Shown here in pieces: positions 1 through 8,962 of a stretch of DNA of 64,000 bases (position 1 is the stretch's first letter; the number at the start of each line of letters is the position of its first letter). The notes under the pieces were generated by a model. That model did no database searches and had not been told where the DNA came from. It worked only from the letters and a program-made list of their open reading frames with translations. The translations under genes and the position numbers were made by a program. The stretch comes from Deltaproteobacteria bacterium IMCC39524 (GTDB lineage Bacteria > Desulfobacterota > Desulfuromonadia > Desulfuromonadales > BM103), in contig JARUHJ010000003.1 in NCBI GenBank assembly GCA_029667085.1, positions 248,001 to 312,000 on the forward strand, read 5' to 3'.

Positions 1-1
1 C

Positions 2-340
2 CTGCTCACCAAAATGATCAGGAAACGGAAAGATAAAGGTACTTCGGGGAAAGGCATACAGGTTGTCCAGGTCGTCCCGGTCGCGGCACCTGTCTATATA
101 GATCCCTGGTACAACAGTTGGGGATCCTATTACTATCAGGGCACTAGCGTTAAGGACGTTCAGCCAACGACTCCCGGGACCACCACCCTGACGATTGAAT
201 CTGTACTCTATGACCTGAAAACCGAGGAGAGGATCTGGTCAGCTCAACTGGAAACGGTCAAAGAGATAGATGTCATGAAAATGATACAGGATCATGTCGA
301 TGCCGTGGTCAGAAACCTCAAGCAAAAAGGTCTTATCTGA
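2..340 (+). CDS. C-terminal part of a small lipoprotein-family protein (5' end outside window)
   Basis: The reading frame is open from the first bases of the window, so the ATG at 14 need not be the real start; this is the C-terminal ~113 residues of a longer protein. It contains a Tyr/Gly/Ser-rich central loop followed by a beta-rich segment (TLTIESVLYDLKTEERIWSA) and a C-terminal amphipathic helix. The same layout (gly/tyr loop, 'xLYDxxxxxPVWS', terminal helix) occurs in the lipoprotein genes at 423 and 22883, so I place all three in one family. It ends 82 bases before the 423 gene on the same strand, suggesting a tandem pair. Function unknown; probably an outer-membrane or periplasmic lipoprotein by analogy with its paralogues. 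Confidence 0.6.
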   Translation: MLTKMIRKRKDKGTSGKGIQVVQVVPVAAPVYIDPWYNSWGSYYYQGTSVKDVQPTTPGTTTLTIESVLYDLKTEERIWSAQLETVKEIDVMKMIQDHVDAVVRNLKQKGLI

Positions 341-422
341 CGACCTCTGCAGCCAGTCGATTAAAGCCTGCGGCAGGCGCGTTTATAGTCACTTGATACT
401 TCAACAATAAAGGATCAACAAC

Positions 423-1049
423 ATGAGCACTCCCAAATACCTCTGCGCTTGTCTCGTTCTTTTGCTTGTGACGCTAACGGCCTCCTGTGCCCCTATCAAA
501 AAGCTGGAGGTCTGGAAGGAAGAAACTTACACCCAATCTCCGCAGAAAGTCCTGGTCATTGCCAGGGCTCAAGAGAAGAGTGTGCGCGAACAATTTGAAA
601 ACGTCCTTGCGAACCAGTTGTCTGACCGGGGTGTTGACGTTATCCGCAGCTATAAAGTTCTTCCAGATTTGAAGACGAAGCCAGATCGCGAGACGGTTGT
701 GGCAAAAGTCAGAGAGCTTGGCGTTGACAGTGTGCTGGTGGCACGTTCGATCAGTAAGAAAGAGATCACAAATCACCAGTATGGAGGCGTCGTCCTGGGA
801 GGGTCTGCTGTTTACACAGGTGGCAGCTGGTACGGCTACAGTTACGGTTACACTTATGACAAGCAATACGACACGGATTACTTTACAATATCGACCAAGC
901 TTTATGATGTGGGTTCTGAAAAGCCGGTCTGGTCATACATTGCGCAAGTCAAGGTCGACGGCTCCCGTCAGGGCGCGGTCAATGTATTCGTTCCGGCCAT
1001 CGTTGAGCAGCTAGAGGGCAGCGAGCTCGTCAACAGCAAACGCCCCTAG
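423..1049 (+). CDS. Uncharacterised lipoprotein, paralogue of the 22883 gene
   Basis: 208 residues. The N-terminus is a clear lipoprotein signal: a hydrophobic stretch ending in LTASC, with Cys22 as the probable lipidated residue. The mature part starts with 'APIKKLEV', followed by a beta-alpha domain (KVLVIARA..., then QFENVLANQLSDRGVDV) that resembles the fold of GNA1162/CsgG-like or DUF4136-like lipoproteins, then a Gly/Tyr/Ser loop near residues 120-150 and a C-terminal strand-helix unit. An AAAGGA ribosome site sits 8 bases before the ATG. It lies convergent to the pst operon and shares its terminator region. The 22883 paralogue is strikingly similar (e.g. ENVLANQL versus EKVLANQL) and sits beside the second phosphate locus. 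No function can be assigned. Confidence 0.85.
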   Translation: MSTPKYLCACLVLLLVTLTASCAPIKKLEVWKEETYTQSPQKVLVIARAQEKSVREQFENVLANQLSDRGVDVIRSYKVLPDLKTKPDRETVVAKVRELGVDSVLVARSISKKEITNHQYGGVVLGGSAVYTGGSWYGYSYGYTYDKQYDTDYFTISTKLYDVGSEKPVWSYIAQVKVDGSRQGAVNVFVPAIVEQLEGSELVNSKRP

Positions 1050-1136
1050 CGGCCTGTCGGACAATCCTCAAATTAGCTGCCAGTCTCAGTCTTTTTGGTC
1101 TGTTTAGACGAATGAACAACCCTTCCTCCCGCAATG

Positions 1137-1170
1137 AAAGGGCCCGACACATTCATGTGTCGGGCCCTTT
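1137..1170. terminator. Intrinsic terminator between the lipoprotein gene and phoU (convergent)
   Basis: A perfect 15-bp stem (AAAGGGCCCGACACA with its complement) closes a 4-base loop TTCA, followed on the plus strand by CTGCTTTT. It lies between the ends of the convergent genes at 423-1049 and 1208-1864 and can serve both, although the T-run favours the plus direction. Confidence 0.9.
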
Positions 1171-1207
1171 CTGCTTTTCAAAAGGATGTTCTCACGGTTT
1201 TATCCCG

Positions 1208-1864
1208 TCAGGCAATCGTATGGCGCACGATGGTTCCTTCGTTTAAGTAGATGACATCCTCGGCGATATTGGTTGCAAGATCGGCCACGCGTTCGAGGTG
1301 ACGGGAGACGGTCAGGTAACTCAGCACCGTGTCGATGGTCTCCGGGGCCTTGCGAATATAGTCTTTGAATAGGCCGTAGTTACGGCCATGCAGGATATCG
1401 ACCTCATCGTCGAGTTCAAGGACAGCCTGGGCCAGTTCCAGATCTGCATTGATAAGCGCCTCGATCGCCTGTCCGAGCATAAGGATGACTTTTTGTGCCA
1501 TGTCCTCGAGGTTTAACGGACAGTCCATATGAGCGAATTTGGCTAAGTCGACAGTCCGCTCGGATATATTGACCGCCTGATCAGCGATCCGCTCCAGGTT
1601 GCTGTTGATCTTGAGTATCGCAACGATCATACGCAGATCATTAGCCACCGGCTGATGTAGGGCCAGAATCTTCAGACATTCTTCTTCGAGCTCGACCTCC
1701 TTGCGATTAACCTCCTCGTCGGAGGCAATCAGTTTTTCTGCCAGGGCGACATCTCTTTCGGTGAGAGCCCTGAATGAGAGCTGCACGTTCTCTTCGACGA
1801 TTGCCGTCAAGGCGAGCAGCTGCTTCTCAAGCTGTCCCAGCTCTTTATGCAATAAGCTTGTCAT
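1208..1864 (-). CDS. phoU: Phosphate signalling complex protein PhoU
   Basis: 218 residues, the usual PhoU length (~220-240). Two tandem three-helix PhoU repeats are visible; each carries the acidic metal-binding type motif (for example NLERIADQAVNISERT near residue 90 and HLERVADLATNIAEDV near residue 190). PhoU links the Pst importer to the PhoR sensor and represses the Pho response when phosphate is plentiful. It is the last gene of pstS-pstC-pstA-pstB-phoU; a GAGGAG site lies 6 bases upstream of the ATG and only 11 bases separate it from pstB. Cytoplasmic, membrane-associated through PstB/PhoR. Confidence 0.96.
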   Translation of the reverse strand: MTSLLHKELGQLEKQLLALTAIVEENVQLSFRALTERDVALAEKLIASDEEVNRKEVELEEECLKILALHQPVANDLRMIVAILKINSNLERIADQAVNISERTVDLAKFAHMDCPLNLEDMAQKVILMLGQAIEALINADLELAQAVLELDDEVDILHGRNYGLFKDYIRKAPETIDTVLSYLTVSRHLERVADLATNIAEDVIYLNEGTIVRHTIA

Positions 1865-1875
1865 GGTTTAACTCC

Positions 1876-2724
1876 TCAACCAAACCGCCCGGTGATGTAA
1901 TCCTGGGTCCTGGTATTGTTTGGGTTGGTGAAAATCTTGTCGGTGGCACCGAACTCGATAATCTCCCCTTTGTAGAAAAAGGCCGTGTAGTCAGAGATGC
2001 GGGCAGCCTGCTGCATATTGTGGGTGACGATGACGATGGTGTAATGCTCTTTCAGGGTGTCAACCAGCTCTTCAATGCGTGCCGTGGCGACAGGATCAAT
2101 CGCTGAGGTCGGTTCGTCCATCAACAGGATTTCCGGCTCCACGGCGATCGCCCGGGCGATGCAGAGACGTTGCTGTTGACCACCGGAGAGTGCTGTGCCG
2201 GGCTGGTTCAGTTTGTCTTTAACGTCATCCCAGAGCGCGGCCTGCTGCAGGGCTTTCTCGACCCGGTCACGCAGCTCACTGCGGTTGATGTGGTAGTGCT
2301 GCTTGAGGCCGTAGGCGATGTTGTCGAAGACGCTCATCGGGAAGGGCGTCGGTTTCTGAAAGATCATGCCGACCTTGCGACGTAACTCCAGGACATCACA
2401 ACTGCTGTCGAGAATGTTCTGGCCGTCGAGAAGAACTTCACCACTAACACGCTGACCGCGATAGAGCTCAAAGATACGGTTGTAGGTCCGCAGGTGAGTC
2501 GACTTGCCGCACCCCGAAGGGCCGATGATCGCAGTCACCTGGTTGGCGGCGATCTCAAGGTTGTTGTCAAAGAGGGCCTGCTGATCGTCGTAATAGAAGT
2601 TAAGGCCCCGGGTCGCGATTTTGATCTGAGTTTTCTGTGCCAAGGGTCCGGCCTTCGTTGAATGTAATGCAAAGGGTCGCTTCAGCTGTTGATCCTGATA
2701 TTCTGCGGTCGCAGTCTGAATCAT
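1876..2724 (-). CDS. pstB: Phosphate ABC transporter ATP-binding protein PstB
   Basis: 282 residues. Walker [10 protein letters not shown] (~69-77), signature LSGGQQQR, Walker B ILLMDEP and the switch His in '[10 protein letters not shown]' are all intact; the spacing and the '[18 protein letters not shown]' Q-loop are diagnostic of PstB. About 35 extra N-terminal residues precede the normal domain start. A His follows the Walker A motif ([12 protein letters not shown]), where a hydrophobic residue is more common. The enzyme hydrolyses ATP to drive phosphate import through PstCA. A GGAG ribosome site is 9 bases upstream; the gap to pstA is 2 bases. Confidence 0.97.
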   Translation of the reverse strand: MIQTATAEYQDQQLKRPFALHSTKAGPLAQKTQIKIATRGLNFYYDDQQALFDNNLEIAANQVTAIIGPSGCGKSTHLRTYNRIFELYRGQRVSGEVLLDGQNILDSSCDVLELRRKVGMIFQKPTPFPMSVFDNIAYGLKQHYHINRSELRDRVEKALQQAALWDDVKDKLNQPGTALSGGQQQRLCIARAIAVEPEILLMDEPTSAIDPVATARIEELVDTLKEHYTIVIVTHNMQQAARISDYTAFFYKGEIIEFGATDKIFTNPNNTRTQDYITGRFG

Positions 2725-2726
2725 AA

Positions 2727-3572
2727 TTATTTGCTCCTGTACCAGAGAAGTCCCCGGCTAATAACGGTCGTGCCTAGAACGCTGGCTGCAATAAGCAGCG
2801 AAGCCCCCCAGGCCAAGGTTTGCCAATCTTCGTAAGGGGACATGGCGTAGTTAAAAATGGTTACGGTTAAATTCGCAGTCGGCTCGTTGAACGATTCGGG
2901 CCAATAAGGACTGTTCAGGGACGTGAAGAGCAGGGGAGCCGTTTCGCCACTAACCCGGGCAACGGCAAGTAAAATGCCAGTTAAAAGGCCCGTCTTTGCA
3001 GAGCGGAAAACAATGCCCAGCGTCGCTTTCCAGCGGGGCACGCCAAGGGCTAATGCTGCTTCGCGCAGAGCACTCGGCACCAAAGCCAGCATGTCCTCAG
3101 CGGTGCGTGCGACCACCGGCAACATGATAATTGCCAGGGCTACGGCGCCTGAGATTCCCGAGAAATGTCCGGTCGTCATGACGATTGCTACGTAAACGAA
3201 GACGCCAATGATGATCGACGGTGTGCCCATCAGTAAGTTAGCCGCAAAACGGACGGCTTCAGCCGTTTTCGACTGTTGACCGAATTCCGCCAGCCAGACG
3301 CCTGCGGCGAGCCCGATCGGGACACCCATCAGAACGGCTAACAGGGTAATTAGCAGGGTGCCGAGGATTGCGTTGGCGAGCCCGCCGCCCGGCATTCCCG
3401 GCGGCGCCGGTAACTCGGTGAAAAACTGCCAGTTGATGGCCGGCATCCCCTTGAGAATGACGATGCTGAGAATCCAGCCGAGCATGGCCATTCCGAACAG
3501 GGCCGCCAGGAAGCTGATCAGGCGAATCCCCAGGTCGATGCCACGACGGTATGTCAAGCTGCGTTGTCTCAT
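2727..3572 (-). CDS. pstA: Phosphate ABC transporter permease PstA
   Basis: 281 residues with six predicted membrane helices and the EAA-type cytoplasmic loop ([21 protein letters not shown]) that docks on PstB. I place the start at the ATG at 3572 because it overlaps the pstC stop as ATGA (translational coupling); an upstream in-frame start would add 18 residues encoded inside pstC. It forms the channel of the PstSCAB importer together with PstC. The gene is immediately followed by pstB. Confidence 0.95.
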   Translation of the reverse strand: MRQRSLTYRRGIDLGIRLISFLAALFGMAMLGWILSIVILKGMPAINWQFFTELPAPPGMPGGGLANAILGTLLITLLAVLMGVPIGLAAGVWLAEFGQQSKTAEAVRFAANLLMGTPSIIIGVFVYVAIVMTTGHFSGISGAVALAIIMLPVVARTAEDMLALVPSALREAALALGVPRWKATLGIVFRSAKTGLLTGILLAVARVSGETAPLLFTSLNSPYWPESFNEPTANLTVTIFNYAMSPYEDWQTLAWGASLLIAASVLGTTVISRGLLWYRSK

Positions 3573-4498
3573 CTTACGGCCCCCAACTTGCGCGCTGTGC
3601 GGCGCAGCCACCAGCGGGCTGCCCACTGCAAGACCAGAGTGACGCCAAACAGGACCAGACCGAGTTCGATCAGGGCAGCGAGGTAAAGATCGTCGGAAGC
3701 CTCGGTAAATTCGTTGGCCAAGGTCGAAGCGATGCTGTTGCCGGCAGCAAACAGCGAGGCAGAGATCTCGTGCCGGTTGCCTATGACGAAGGTTACCGCC
3801 ATGGTTTCACCGATGGCGCGACCGAGGCCGAGGAAGCAGGCGCCGACGACACCCTGGATGCCGTAAGGAATGGTCACCTTGCGGGTCACTTCCCAGGTCG
3901 TGCTGCCCATGCCGTAGGCTGATTCCTTAACCACCGCGGGGACCATCTGAAAGACGTCGCGGGTCACCGAGGTGATGAACGGCAGCACCATCAGGGCGAG
4001 GATGATTCCGGCTGAGAGCATGCCAATACCCATGGGCGGGCCCTGGAAGAGTGCGAATCCAGGGGCGATGCTTGCCAGCCACGGTTGTGCGTGATCTGCC
4101 ATGAATGGAGCAAACACGAACAGGCCCCACATGCCGTAAATAATGCTTGGGATGGCGGCCAGAAGCTCGATGGCGCCACCCACGATGCGGCTCACTGCCG
4201 GCGGGGCAATCTCCACCAGGAAGAGAGCGATCACCAGGCTTAAGGGAACGGCGATCAGCATGCCGATGGCAGTCGAAGCAAGAGTGCCATAAATGCTGCT
4301 GAGCGCGCCGAACTCCATGAAGGCGGGATCCCACTCCTGCGAGGTCAGAAAGCCGAAGCCGAAATGTTTGAGCGCTGGCATGGCTCCCATTACCAAGGTG
4401 TAGAGGATACTGCCAACGAGCAACAACACAGCTAGCCCGCTGGCTAGTGTCAGCCAACGGAATGCCGGGTCAAGATTGATATGGGTTTTCGTCTGCAT
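3569..4498 (-). CDS. pstC: Phosphate ABC transporter permease PstC
   Basis: 309 residues with six membrane helices, the inner-membrane partner of PstA. Family features include the 'FGFLTSQEWDP' periplasmic segment near residue 45, the 'IPSIIYGMWGLF' helix and the EAA loop 'VVKESAYGMGSTTWEVTRKVTIP'. It ends in an ATGA overlap with pstA. A small inverted repeat (AACCTT/AAGGTT) lies in the 55-base gap after pstS and may reduce expression of the downstream genes relative to the binding protein (inference). Confidence 0.95.
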   Translation of the reverse strand: MQTKTHINLDPAFRWLTLASGLAVLLLVGSILYTLVMGAMPALKHFGFGFLTSQEWDPAFMEFGALSSIYGTLASTAIGMLIAVPLSLVIALFLVEIAPPAVSRIVGGAIELLAAIPSIIYGMWGLFVFAPFMADHAQPWLASIAPGFALFQGPPMGIGMLSAGIILALMVLPFITSVTRDVFQMVPAVVKESAYGMGSTTWEVTRKVTIPYGIQGVVGACFLGLGRAIGETMAVTFVIGNRHEISASLFAAGNSIASTLANEFTEASDDLYLAALIELGLVLFGVTLVLQWAARWWLRRTARKLGAVR

Positions 4499-4553
4499 AT
4501 TTCAACCTTTTGAAGGTTTGTTTTTTCCGCGCTTCACGCCACGAACACGCTCT

Positions 4554-5609
4554 TTATGGCCAAACCGGTTTGCCTGTTGATTGGATCTCTTGCGCCCAGG
4601 TTTTTTCAACCAGGCTGACGACGGCATCGGGCATCGGCACATAATCGAGTTTTTCTGCCGTGCTGGCTCCGTTGCGATAGCACCAGTCAAAGAAGGTCAA
4701 AATCTCTTTGGCGGTTGCGACATTCGCCTGCTCTTTGTGGACCAGGATGAACGAAGCTCCGGTGATCGGCCAACTCTCAGCACCGGGCTGGTCGGTCAGC
4801 ACCAGGTAGAAGCCCTCGGCGTTAGCCCAGTCGGCATTGGCCGCTGCAGCCTGAAAGGCTGTGCTGGTTGGGGCGACGTAATTACCAGCCTGGTTTTGCA
4901 ACAGGCTGTAGGCCAGTTTGTTCTGCAGGGCATAGGCATATTCGACGTAACCGATCGAACCTTTGATGCGCTGCACGTAGGCGGCGACGCCTTCATTACC
5001 CTTGCCACCAACCCCGGCAGGCCACTTCACCGCCTTGGCGTTGCCGATCGAATCTTTCCACGTCGGTGAAACTTTGCTCAAGTAGTTGGTAAAGATCCAG
5101 GTTGTGCCCGAGCCATCGGCCCGGTAGACGACCGTAATTGCTGTTTCTGGAAGCGCCAGGCCTGGATTCTCCTTGGAAATCGCTGCATCGTTCCAGGTTT
5201 TTATCTTGCCCAGGAAGATGTTGGCCAGGGTGGTTCCGGAGAGTTTTAAGGCCCCTTCTTCAATGCCCGGCACATTAACAACCGGAACCACGCCACCCAT
5301 GATCATGGGAAATTGCAGCAACCCGGCTTCGTCCAACTCAGCCACTTTTAATGGTGCGTCAGACGCCCCGAAATCGACAGTTTTAGCTTTGATCTGGCGA
5401 ATGCCGCCGCCCGAGCCGATCGACTGGTAGTTCAACTTGACGCTGGTCTCTTTGTTGTATTGCCAGGCCCACTGCGCGTAAACCGGGTAGGGGAAGGTTG
5501 CTCCCGCGCCGTTGATCGTGGCTGCGGCGAGAGCAGGAGCGGAACTTAGTATCAGGGTGGTCAGGGTGATCAGGATCGTGCGGAAAAATTGGTTGCTCTT
5601 TGGGTCCAT
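4554..5609 (-). CDS. pstS: Periplasmic phosphate-binding protein PstS
   Basis: 351 residues with a Sec signal peptide (hydrophobic segment ending ...SSAPALA, cleavage near residue 28). The mature protein has the PstS hallmarks: GAGATFPYPVYAQW, the phosphate-binding 'SIGSGGGI' loop, 'DFGASDAPL' and 'RADGSGTTWIFTNYL'. It captures phosphate in the periplasm and delivers it to PstCA. It is the first gene of the operon, with an AAGGAG site before the ATG and a PhoB-type box ~60 bases upstream. Confidence 0.97.
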   Translation of the reverse strand: MDPKSNQFFRTILITLTTLILSSAPALAAATINGAGATFPYPVYAQWAWQYNKETSVKLNYQSIGSGGGIRQIKAKTVDFGASDAPLKVAELDEAGLLQFPMIMGGVVPVVNVPGIEEGALKLSGTTLANIFLGKIKTWNDAAISKENPGLALPETAITVVYRADGSGTTWIFTNYLSKVSPTWKDSIGNAKAVKWPAGVGGKGNEGVAAYVQRIKGSIGYVEYAYALQNKLAYSLLQNQAGNYVAPTSTAFQAAAANADWANAEGFYLVLTDQPGAESWPITGASFILVHKEQANVATAKEILTFFDWCYRNGASTAEKLDYVPMPDAVVSLVEKTWAQEIQSTGKPVWP

Positions 5610-5655
5610 GGGACTTGTCTCCTTAATGGCTTTCTCGTTAATTTGGAGACGAGTC

Positions 5656-5695
5656 TGACGTGAAACTGTTAGCGGATGGTTAGAGGACGGTAAGC
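5656..5695 (-). promoter_or_regulatory. Predicted PhoB (Pho) box upstream of pstS
   Basis: On the plus strand, TGTTAGC (5667-5673), GGTTAGA (5678-5684) and GGTAAGC (5689-5695) repeat at exactly 11-base intervals, with a weaker unit at 5656. Read toward pstS the units are variants of CTAACA. Seven-base direct repeats separated by four bases are the standard PhoB operator layout, and the same unit recurs upstream of the Na/Pi symporter at 22613. The rest of the 5610-5956 gene-free stretch holds only a weak inverted repeat (GCCCCTGGA/TCCAGGAGC, 5906-5937) that may terminate the nuclease gene. Confidence 0.75.
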
Positions 5696-5956
5696 AGTGA
5701 ATTAAATATGGCCGACGGGAGAGTTTTCCTTGTGGCCGTATTTGCTGTGTAGTGTACTCAATAAATCTCGGGGTGATTCAGGGAAGAGTTGCGATAGGCT
5801 TTGTAGTAATCAGTTCCTGCAGCATGGTGCCATTACTGGAAATCATAAATTAGAAGGAGCCTTCGTTTATCCTGTTCATAAAGTCAAAGACTTAAGTTAA
5901 TCCTTGCCCCTGGAATTGGTTAACCCTCTCCAGGAGCAAAAAGAGGCCGGTTTTGA

Positions 5957-7366
5957 TCACACCTCGCAAGTTTGAAAGGGTTCTGGAATAACCACATTTT
6001 CGAGATCAAGTTCATTGCGCAAGTCGTTAGCCAGACTCTCGGAGGATTCCTCTTCGCCATGAACGATGAAGGTATGTTGCGGTTTGCACTGCATGGCCCG
6101 CACAAAATCGATCAGACCATCCCGGTCAGCGTGCCCGGAAAAGCCGGTCAGAATCTCTAGTTTGGCACGCACAGTATATTCTTCACCGTAGATGCGAACC
6201 GTCTTCTCCTTCTCCACTATATGGCGGCCCAGGGTGTTGGGCGCCTGCCAACTGGTGAAGAGGATTGTGTTGCGCGGGTCTCCGATACGGTTTCGCAGGT
6301 GATGGAGAATACGGCCGCCCTCAAGCATGCCGCTACAACTGATGATGATCGCCGGGAACTTTAAGTTGTTGAGCGCCTTCGATTGCTCAACGGTCTGGGT
6401 GTACTGGAGACGACCGAAACCAAAGGGGTTGTTATCATCGTCTGTCAGCAGGAACTCGCGGATTTCGGCATCATAAACCTCCGGGTGCAGTCGGAAGATC
6501 TCGGTGGTGCGGGTGGCCAGCGGGCTGTCAACGAAGATTGGCAGATCGGGGATCGCTCCCTCGCTGTGCAAGCGGTGGAAAGCATAAACGAGCTGCTGGG
6601 TCCGACCAACGGCAAAGGCCGGGATCAGCAGCAAGCCACCGCGACTGGCGGTTTCGTTGACAATGCGTTCCAATTCCTTCTCTGAGTCGGGATAAGCCGG
6701 ATGTTGCCGGTTGCCGTAGGTGCTCTCCATGATCAGGATATCGCAACCGTCGCTTATTGGCACGGGGTCACGAATGATGGGGATGTCCGGCCGGCCGATA
6801 TCTCCGCTGAAGACCAGACGGCGGTTCTGGCCGGTCACCTGATCGTCGATGTCAAGGAGGACATGGGCGCTGCCTAGCATGTGGCCGGCATCGATCAAGG
6901 TGAGGTGAATGCCGGGAAAGAGCTGGTGGCGACGGTTGTAGCTTAAACCGACGAATTGCTCCATCGCCTTACCCACATCGGCCTTTCTATAGAGAGGCTC
7001 AAAAAGGCGCTGACCTTTCTTCTTCCTCCGGCGATTGACGAACTCCACGTCATTTTCCTGAATAAAGGCGCTGTCCATGAGCATAACGGCACACAGGTCG
7101 CGGGTGGCCGAGGTGCAGAAAATGTCACCGCTGAAACCATCCTTGACCAGCCGCGGGATGCGTCCTGAGTGGTCAATGTGGGCATGGGATAGCACCAGGC
7201 AATCGACACTCTCGCCCGAACACAATTCCTTGCGGTTACGCTCGAAGGCTTCCTTTCGTTTGCCCTGAAACAGACCACAGTCCAACATGATGGTTTTGTC
7301 GTTCACTTCGATAAGGTGCTGGGATCCGGTAACGGTACGGGCGGCGCCATGGAAAGTGATTTTCAT
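5957..7366 (-). CDS. Beta-CASP metallo-beta-lactamase-fold RNA nuclease (RMMBL family)
   Basis: 469 residues, typical of bacterial homologues of the eukaryotic CPSF73/Ysh1 nuclease. The zinc motif HxHxDH is present as HAHIDH (residues 61-66), followed by the metal ligands in 'AGHMLGSAHV' and 'FSGDIG', the beta-CASP core ('PAFAVGRTQQLVYAF', 'IFVDSPLA') and the C-terminal RNA-specificity block ('GFSGHADRDGL', 'IVHGEEESSESLA'). Predicted to cut or trim RNA in the cytoplasm; exact substrate unknown. Monocistronic, with an AAGGA site upstream. It is unrelated in function to the neighbouring pst operon as far as can be seen. Confidence 0.9.
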   Translation of the reverse strand: MKITFHGAARTVTGSQHLIEVNDKTIMLDCGLFQGKRKEAFERNRKELCSGESVDCLVLSHAHIDHSGRIPRLVKDGFSGDIFCTSATRDLCAVMLMDSAFIQENDVEFVNRRRKKKGQRLFEPLYRKADVGKAMEQFVGLSYNRRHQLFPGIHLTLIDAGHMLGSAHVLLDIDDQVTGQNRRLVFSGDIGRPDIPIIRDPVPISDGCDILIMESTYGNRQHPAYPDSEKELERIVNETASRGGLLLIPAFAVGRTQQLVYAFHRLHSEGAIPDLPIFVDSPLATRTTEIFRLHPEVYDAEIREFLLTDDDNNPFGFGRLQYTQTVEQSKALNNLKFPAIIISCSGMLEGGRILHHLRNRIGDPRNTILFTSWQAPNTLGRHIVEKEKTVRIYGEEYTVRAKLEILTGFSGHADRDGLIDFVRAMQCKPQHTFIVHGEEESSESLANDLRNELDLENVVIPEPFQTCEV

Positions 7367-7507
7367 GTTACAGTCCTTTCCCGAAGATTAAACTTGTGGT
7401 TTGTGAGTTAGTCGTTCATCCCGTTTGAGATCGAATGCCATAATCTTATGATGACAAACCTCAACATTTTGTCAAAATATCAACGTTTCATATTGCCTGG
7501 ATTACAA

Positions 7508-7621
7508 AAAGGCCACCCGTTTCCAGGTGGCCTTTATTGTTTGGCTAAGGTGCCTCTCAAATGTCTCTATCAATAAGAAGCCGTTTCTTTTCTCTCACAA
7601 GTCGTGACGTATAAGAAAAGC
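7508..7621. repeat. Repeated structured intergenic element, copy A
   Basis: Starts with a hairpin AAAGGCCACC / GGTGGCCTTT (7508-7517, 7526-7535), then about 30 bases, then CTCTATCAATAAGAAGCC (7565-7582), then a second stem CTTTTCT / AGAAAAG (7587-7593, 7614-7620) whose loop carries AAGTCGTGAC. The same order of blocks recurs at 11651, 12187 and, diverged, at 17358. On the minus strand the first hairpin is followed by TTTTTG, so it also terminates the GSU3473-like gene. This is the only recognisable content of the 7367-7692 gene-free stretch. Confidence 0.75.
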
Positions 7622-7692
7622 TAAAGGTACGAACCTGAGGATGTTGCTTCTATGGCAGGTCAGGCAATCGTTGAGGGCCTCAGTTATGGTTT

Positions 7693-7992
7693 TTACAGCA
7701 ACCCCGAGAATAGAATTGAAGTAAAAACCAGTACGGCAGCGATAAGTAGAAGCTCTTGCATCAACTTCATCACCAAGCCCTTTCCAGATGGAGCCTCCAA
7801 CATGCAACCTCGACGATCTACCCCCTCGTATACTCGAGAACGGCTATGCCTGCGAATCTTATCACGGCCAACAATAGCCCAGCCCTCTGCGCGCAAGATA
7901 CCAGACACCAACTTTCTATCTAGCATGCGGTCTAGCAGCTGCGGTTTAATCATGCCCAACCTGCCATCAGCATACATAACCCGTATTAGCAT
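7693..7992 (-). CDS. GSU3473-like small protein with C-terminal membrane helix
   Basis: 99 residues. The N-terminal ~55 residues (MLIRVMYADGRLGMIKPQLL... through 'EGWAIVGRDKIR') match my recollection of the GSU3473 family, a small conserved domain abundant in Geobacter relatives and of unknown role. The C-terminus is a single predicted membrane helix (LLLIAAVLVFTSILFSGLL), so it should be membrane-anchored. A strong AAAGGAGAGG ribosome site precedes the ATG. Transcription likely ends at the hairpin of repeat copy A. Domain assignment is from memory, not a search. Confidence 0.75.
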   Translation of the reverse strand: MLIRVMYADGRLGMIKPQLLDRMLDRKLVSGILRAEGWAIVGRDKIRRHSRSRVYEGVDRRGCMLEAPSGKGLVMKLMQELLLIAAVLVFTSILFSGLL

Positions 7993-8039
7993 GCGACACC
8001 TCTCCTTTTGTCTCAGGTTTGAATCTGAAGAATTAAACC

Positions 8040-8081
8040 AAAAAACCGCTACTCAACAATAAGCTGAGACAGCGGTTTTTT
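8040..8081 (-). terminator. Intrinsic terminator after the PilZ-like gene
   Basis: AAAAAACCGCT pairs with AGCGGTTTTTT, with an inner CTCA/TGAG extension. A T-run follows on either strand, so it could act bidirectionally; on the minus strand it lies ~180 bases downstream of the gene ending at 8258 and upstream of the 7693-7992 gene. Confidence 0.8.
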
Positions 8082-8257
8082 AACATAAAGTAGGGTTCTG
8101 CGAGTCTAAGGACCATTCAGTTTCCCCAGCTAAATAATTTGAATAAGACAGTTTCAATTTACATTAAAATGGCAGAAATGTAAAATTTTTACTGCGAGGG
8201 CAAGAAAGCTCCCTATCCTAAAATGGGTTTGTTTTGAGAGATTTAAAGGATCGGGCT

Positions 8258-8920
8258 TTAATTTTCCAAGCTATCAGGAACTCCTGTGTGAGCTAAAATA
8301 TAGTCCCATATACAGGCTCTGGTTTTTTCATTTAAATTGATGAAACTTACGCCCATCGTGATGCTGTTTTGTTCCTCATCAGTCTTGTTTTTGTCAATCC
8401 AAGCGATTTTCGCAGCTATAGATAAGGGTTCCGCATCATCTGGCAAGGCTAATCGCAATTGAACTTCCGAGCCCTTCTGAGGAAATCCATGCAGCCTCTT
8501 CGGTTTTATGGAGGCACCCTTGGTACATAAATTTAATAAACTCCCGTTCGTTACATTCCCTTCCCATTCGAGGTCTAAAGGTAACTCTTGAGAGATTTTC
8601 AGTCGGTAATTTCCTCTTGAAGCTTCCAATAGTTCCCGAAGGGCGGCATAGTTTTGATTCAGGCTCTTTTGGGCAGCCGTGGATGAGACATCACTCTTCC
8701 CCAGAGACAACTTTTCCCGCTCAATCTCTTTTAAAAGAGTCCGGTAATGCCGGATTCGATCGAGGAGAGTGTCTCGGTACATTGTGAAAGCCTCGGTTGT
8801 TACGAACACATCCTTGACTATGACATTTTTTTTACACTGACTACATGTGATAGAGCCCAGCTCAACAAGTAATGAGGAGCTGATGATTCCATCGCATTCC
8901 GGGCATTTCATTTGCAACAT
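8258..8920 (-). CDS. Zinc-ribbon / coiled-coil / PilZ-like protein
   Basis: 220 residues. The N-terminus carries a zinc ribbon (CPEC near residue 5 and CSQC near residue 26), followed by a charged helical region (~45-105) and a C-terminal domain with the pattern of PilZ ('NLCTKGASIKPKR...', a hydrophobic 'EVQLRLALPDD' strand, 'MGVSFINL'). The usual PilZ RxxxR cyclic-di-GMP motif is not evident, so ligand binding is uncertain. It follows the CheY-like gene by 42 bases on the same strand, suggesting a two-gene signalling unit. The PilZ assignment is moderate. Confidence 0.65.
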   Translation of the reverse strand: MLQMKCPECDGIISSSLLVELGSITCSQCKKNVIVKDVFVTTEAFTMYRDTLLDRIRHYRTLLKEIEREKLSLGKSDVSSTAAQKSLNQNYAALRELLEASRGNYRLKISQELPLDLEWEGNVTNGSLLNLCTKGASIKPKRLHGFPQKGSEVQLRLALPDDAEPLSIAAKIAWIDKNKTDEEQNSITMGVSFINLNEKTRACIWDYILAHTGVPDSLEN

Positions 8921-8962
8921 TTGCGACTCACTTTGTGACCAGATGTCCTAAGCTATTAGACA

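Noticed and set aside
7508-7621. GEMM (cyclic dinucleotide) riboswitch as identity of the repeat
   Set aside because: The conserved GEMM core and tetraloop/receptor sequences are absent, and the copies are not placed directly before start codons.
7652-8062. 136-codon plus-strand frame
   Set aside because: Antisense to the GSU3473-like gene and ends within the 8040 terminator.
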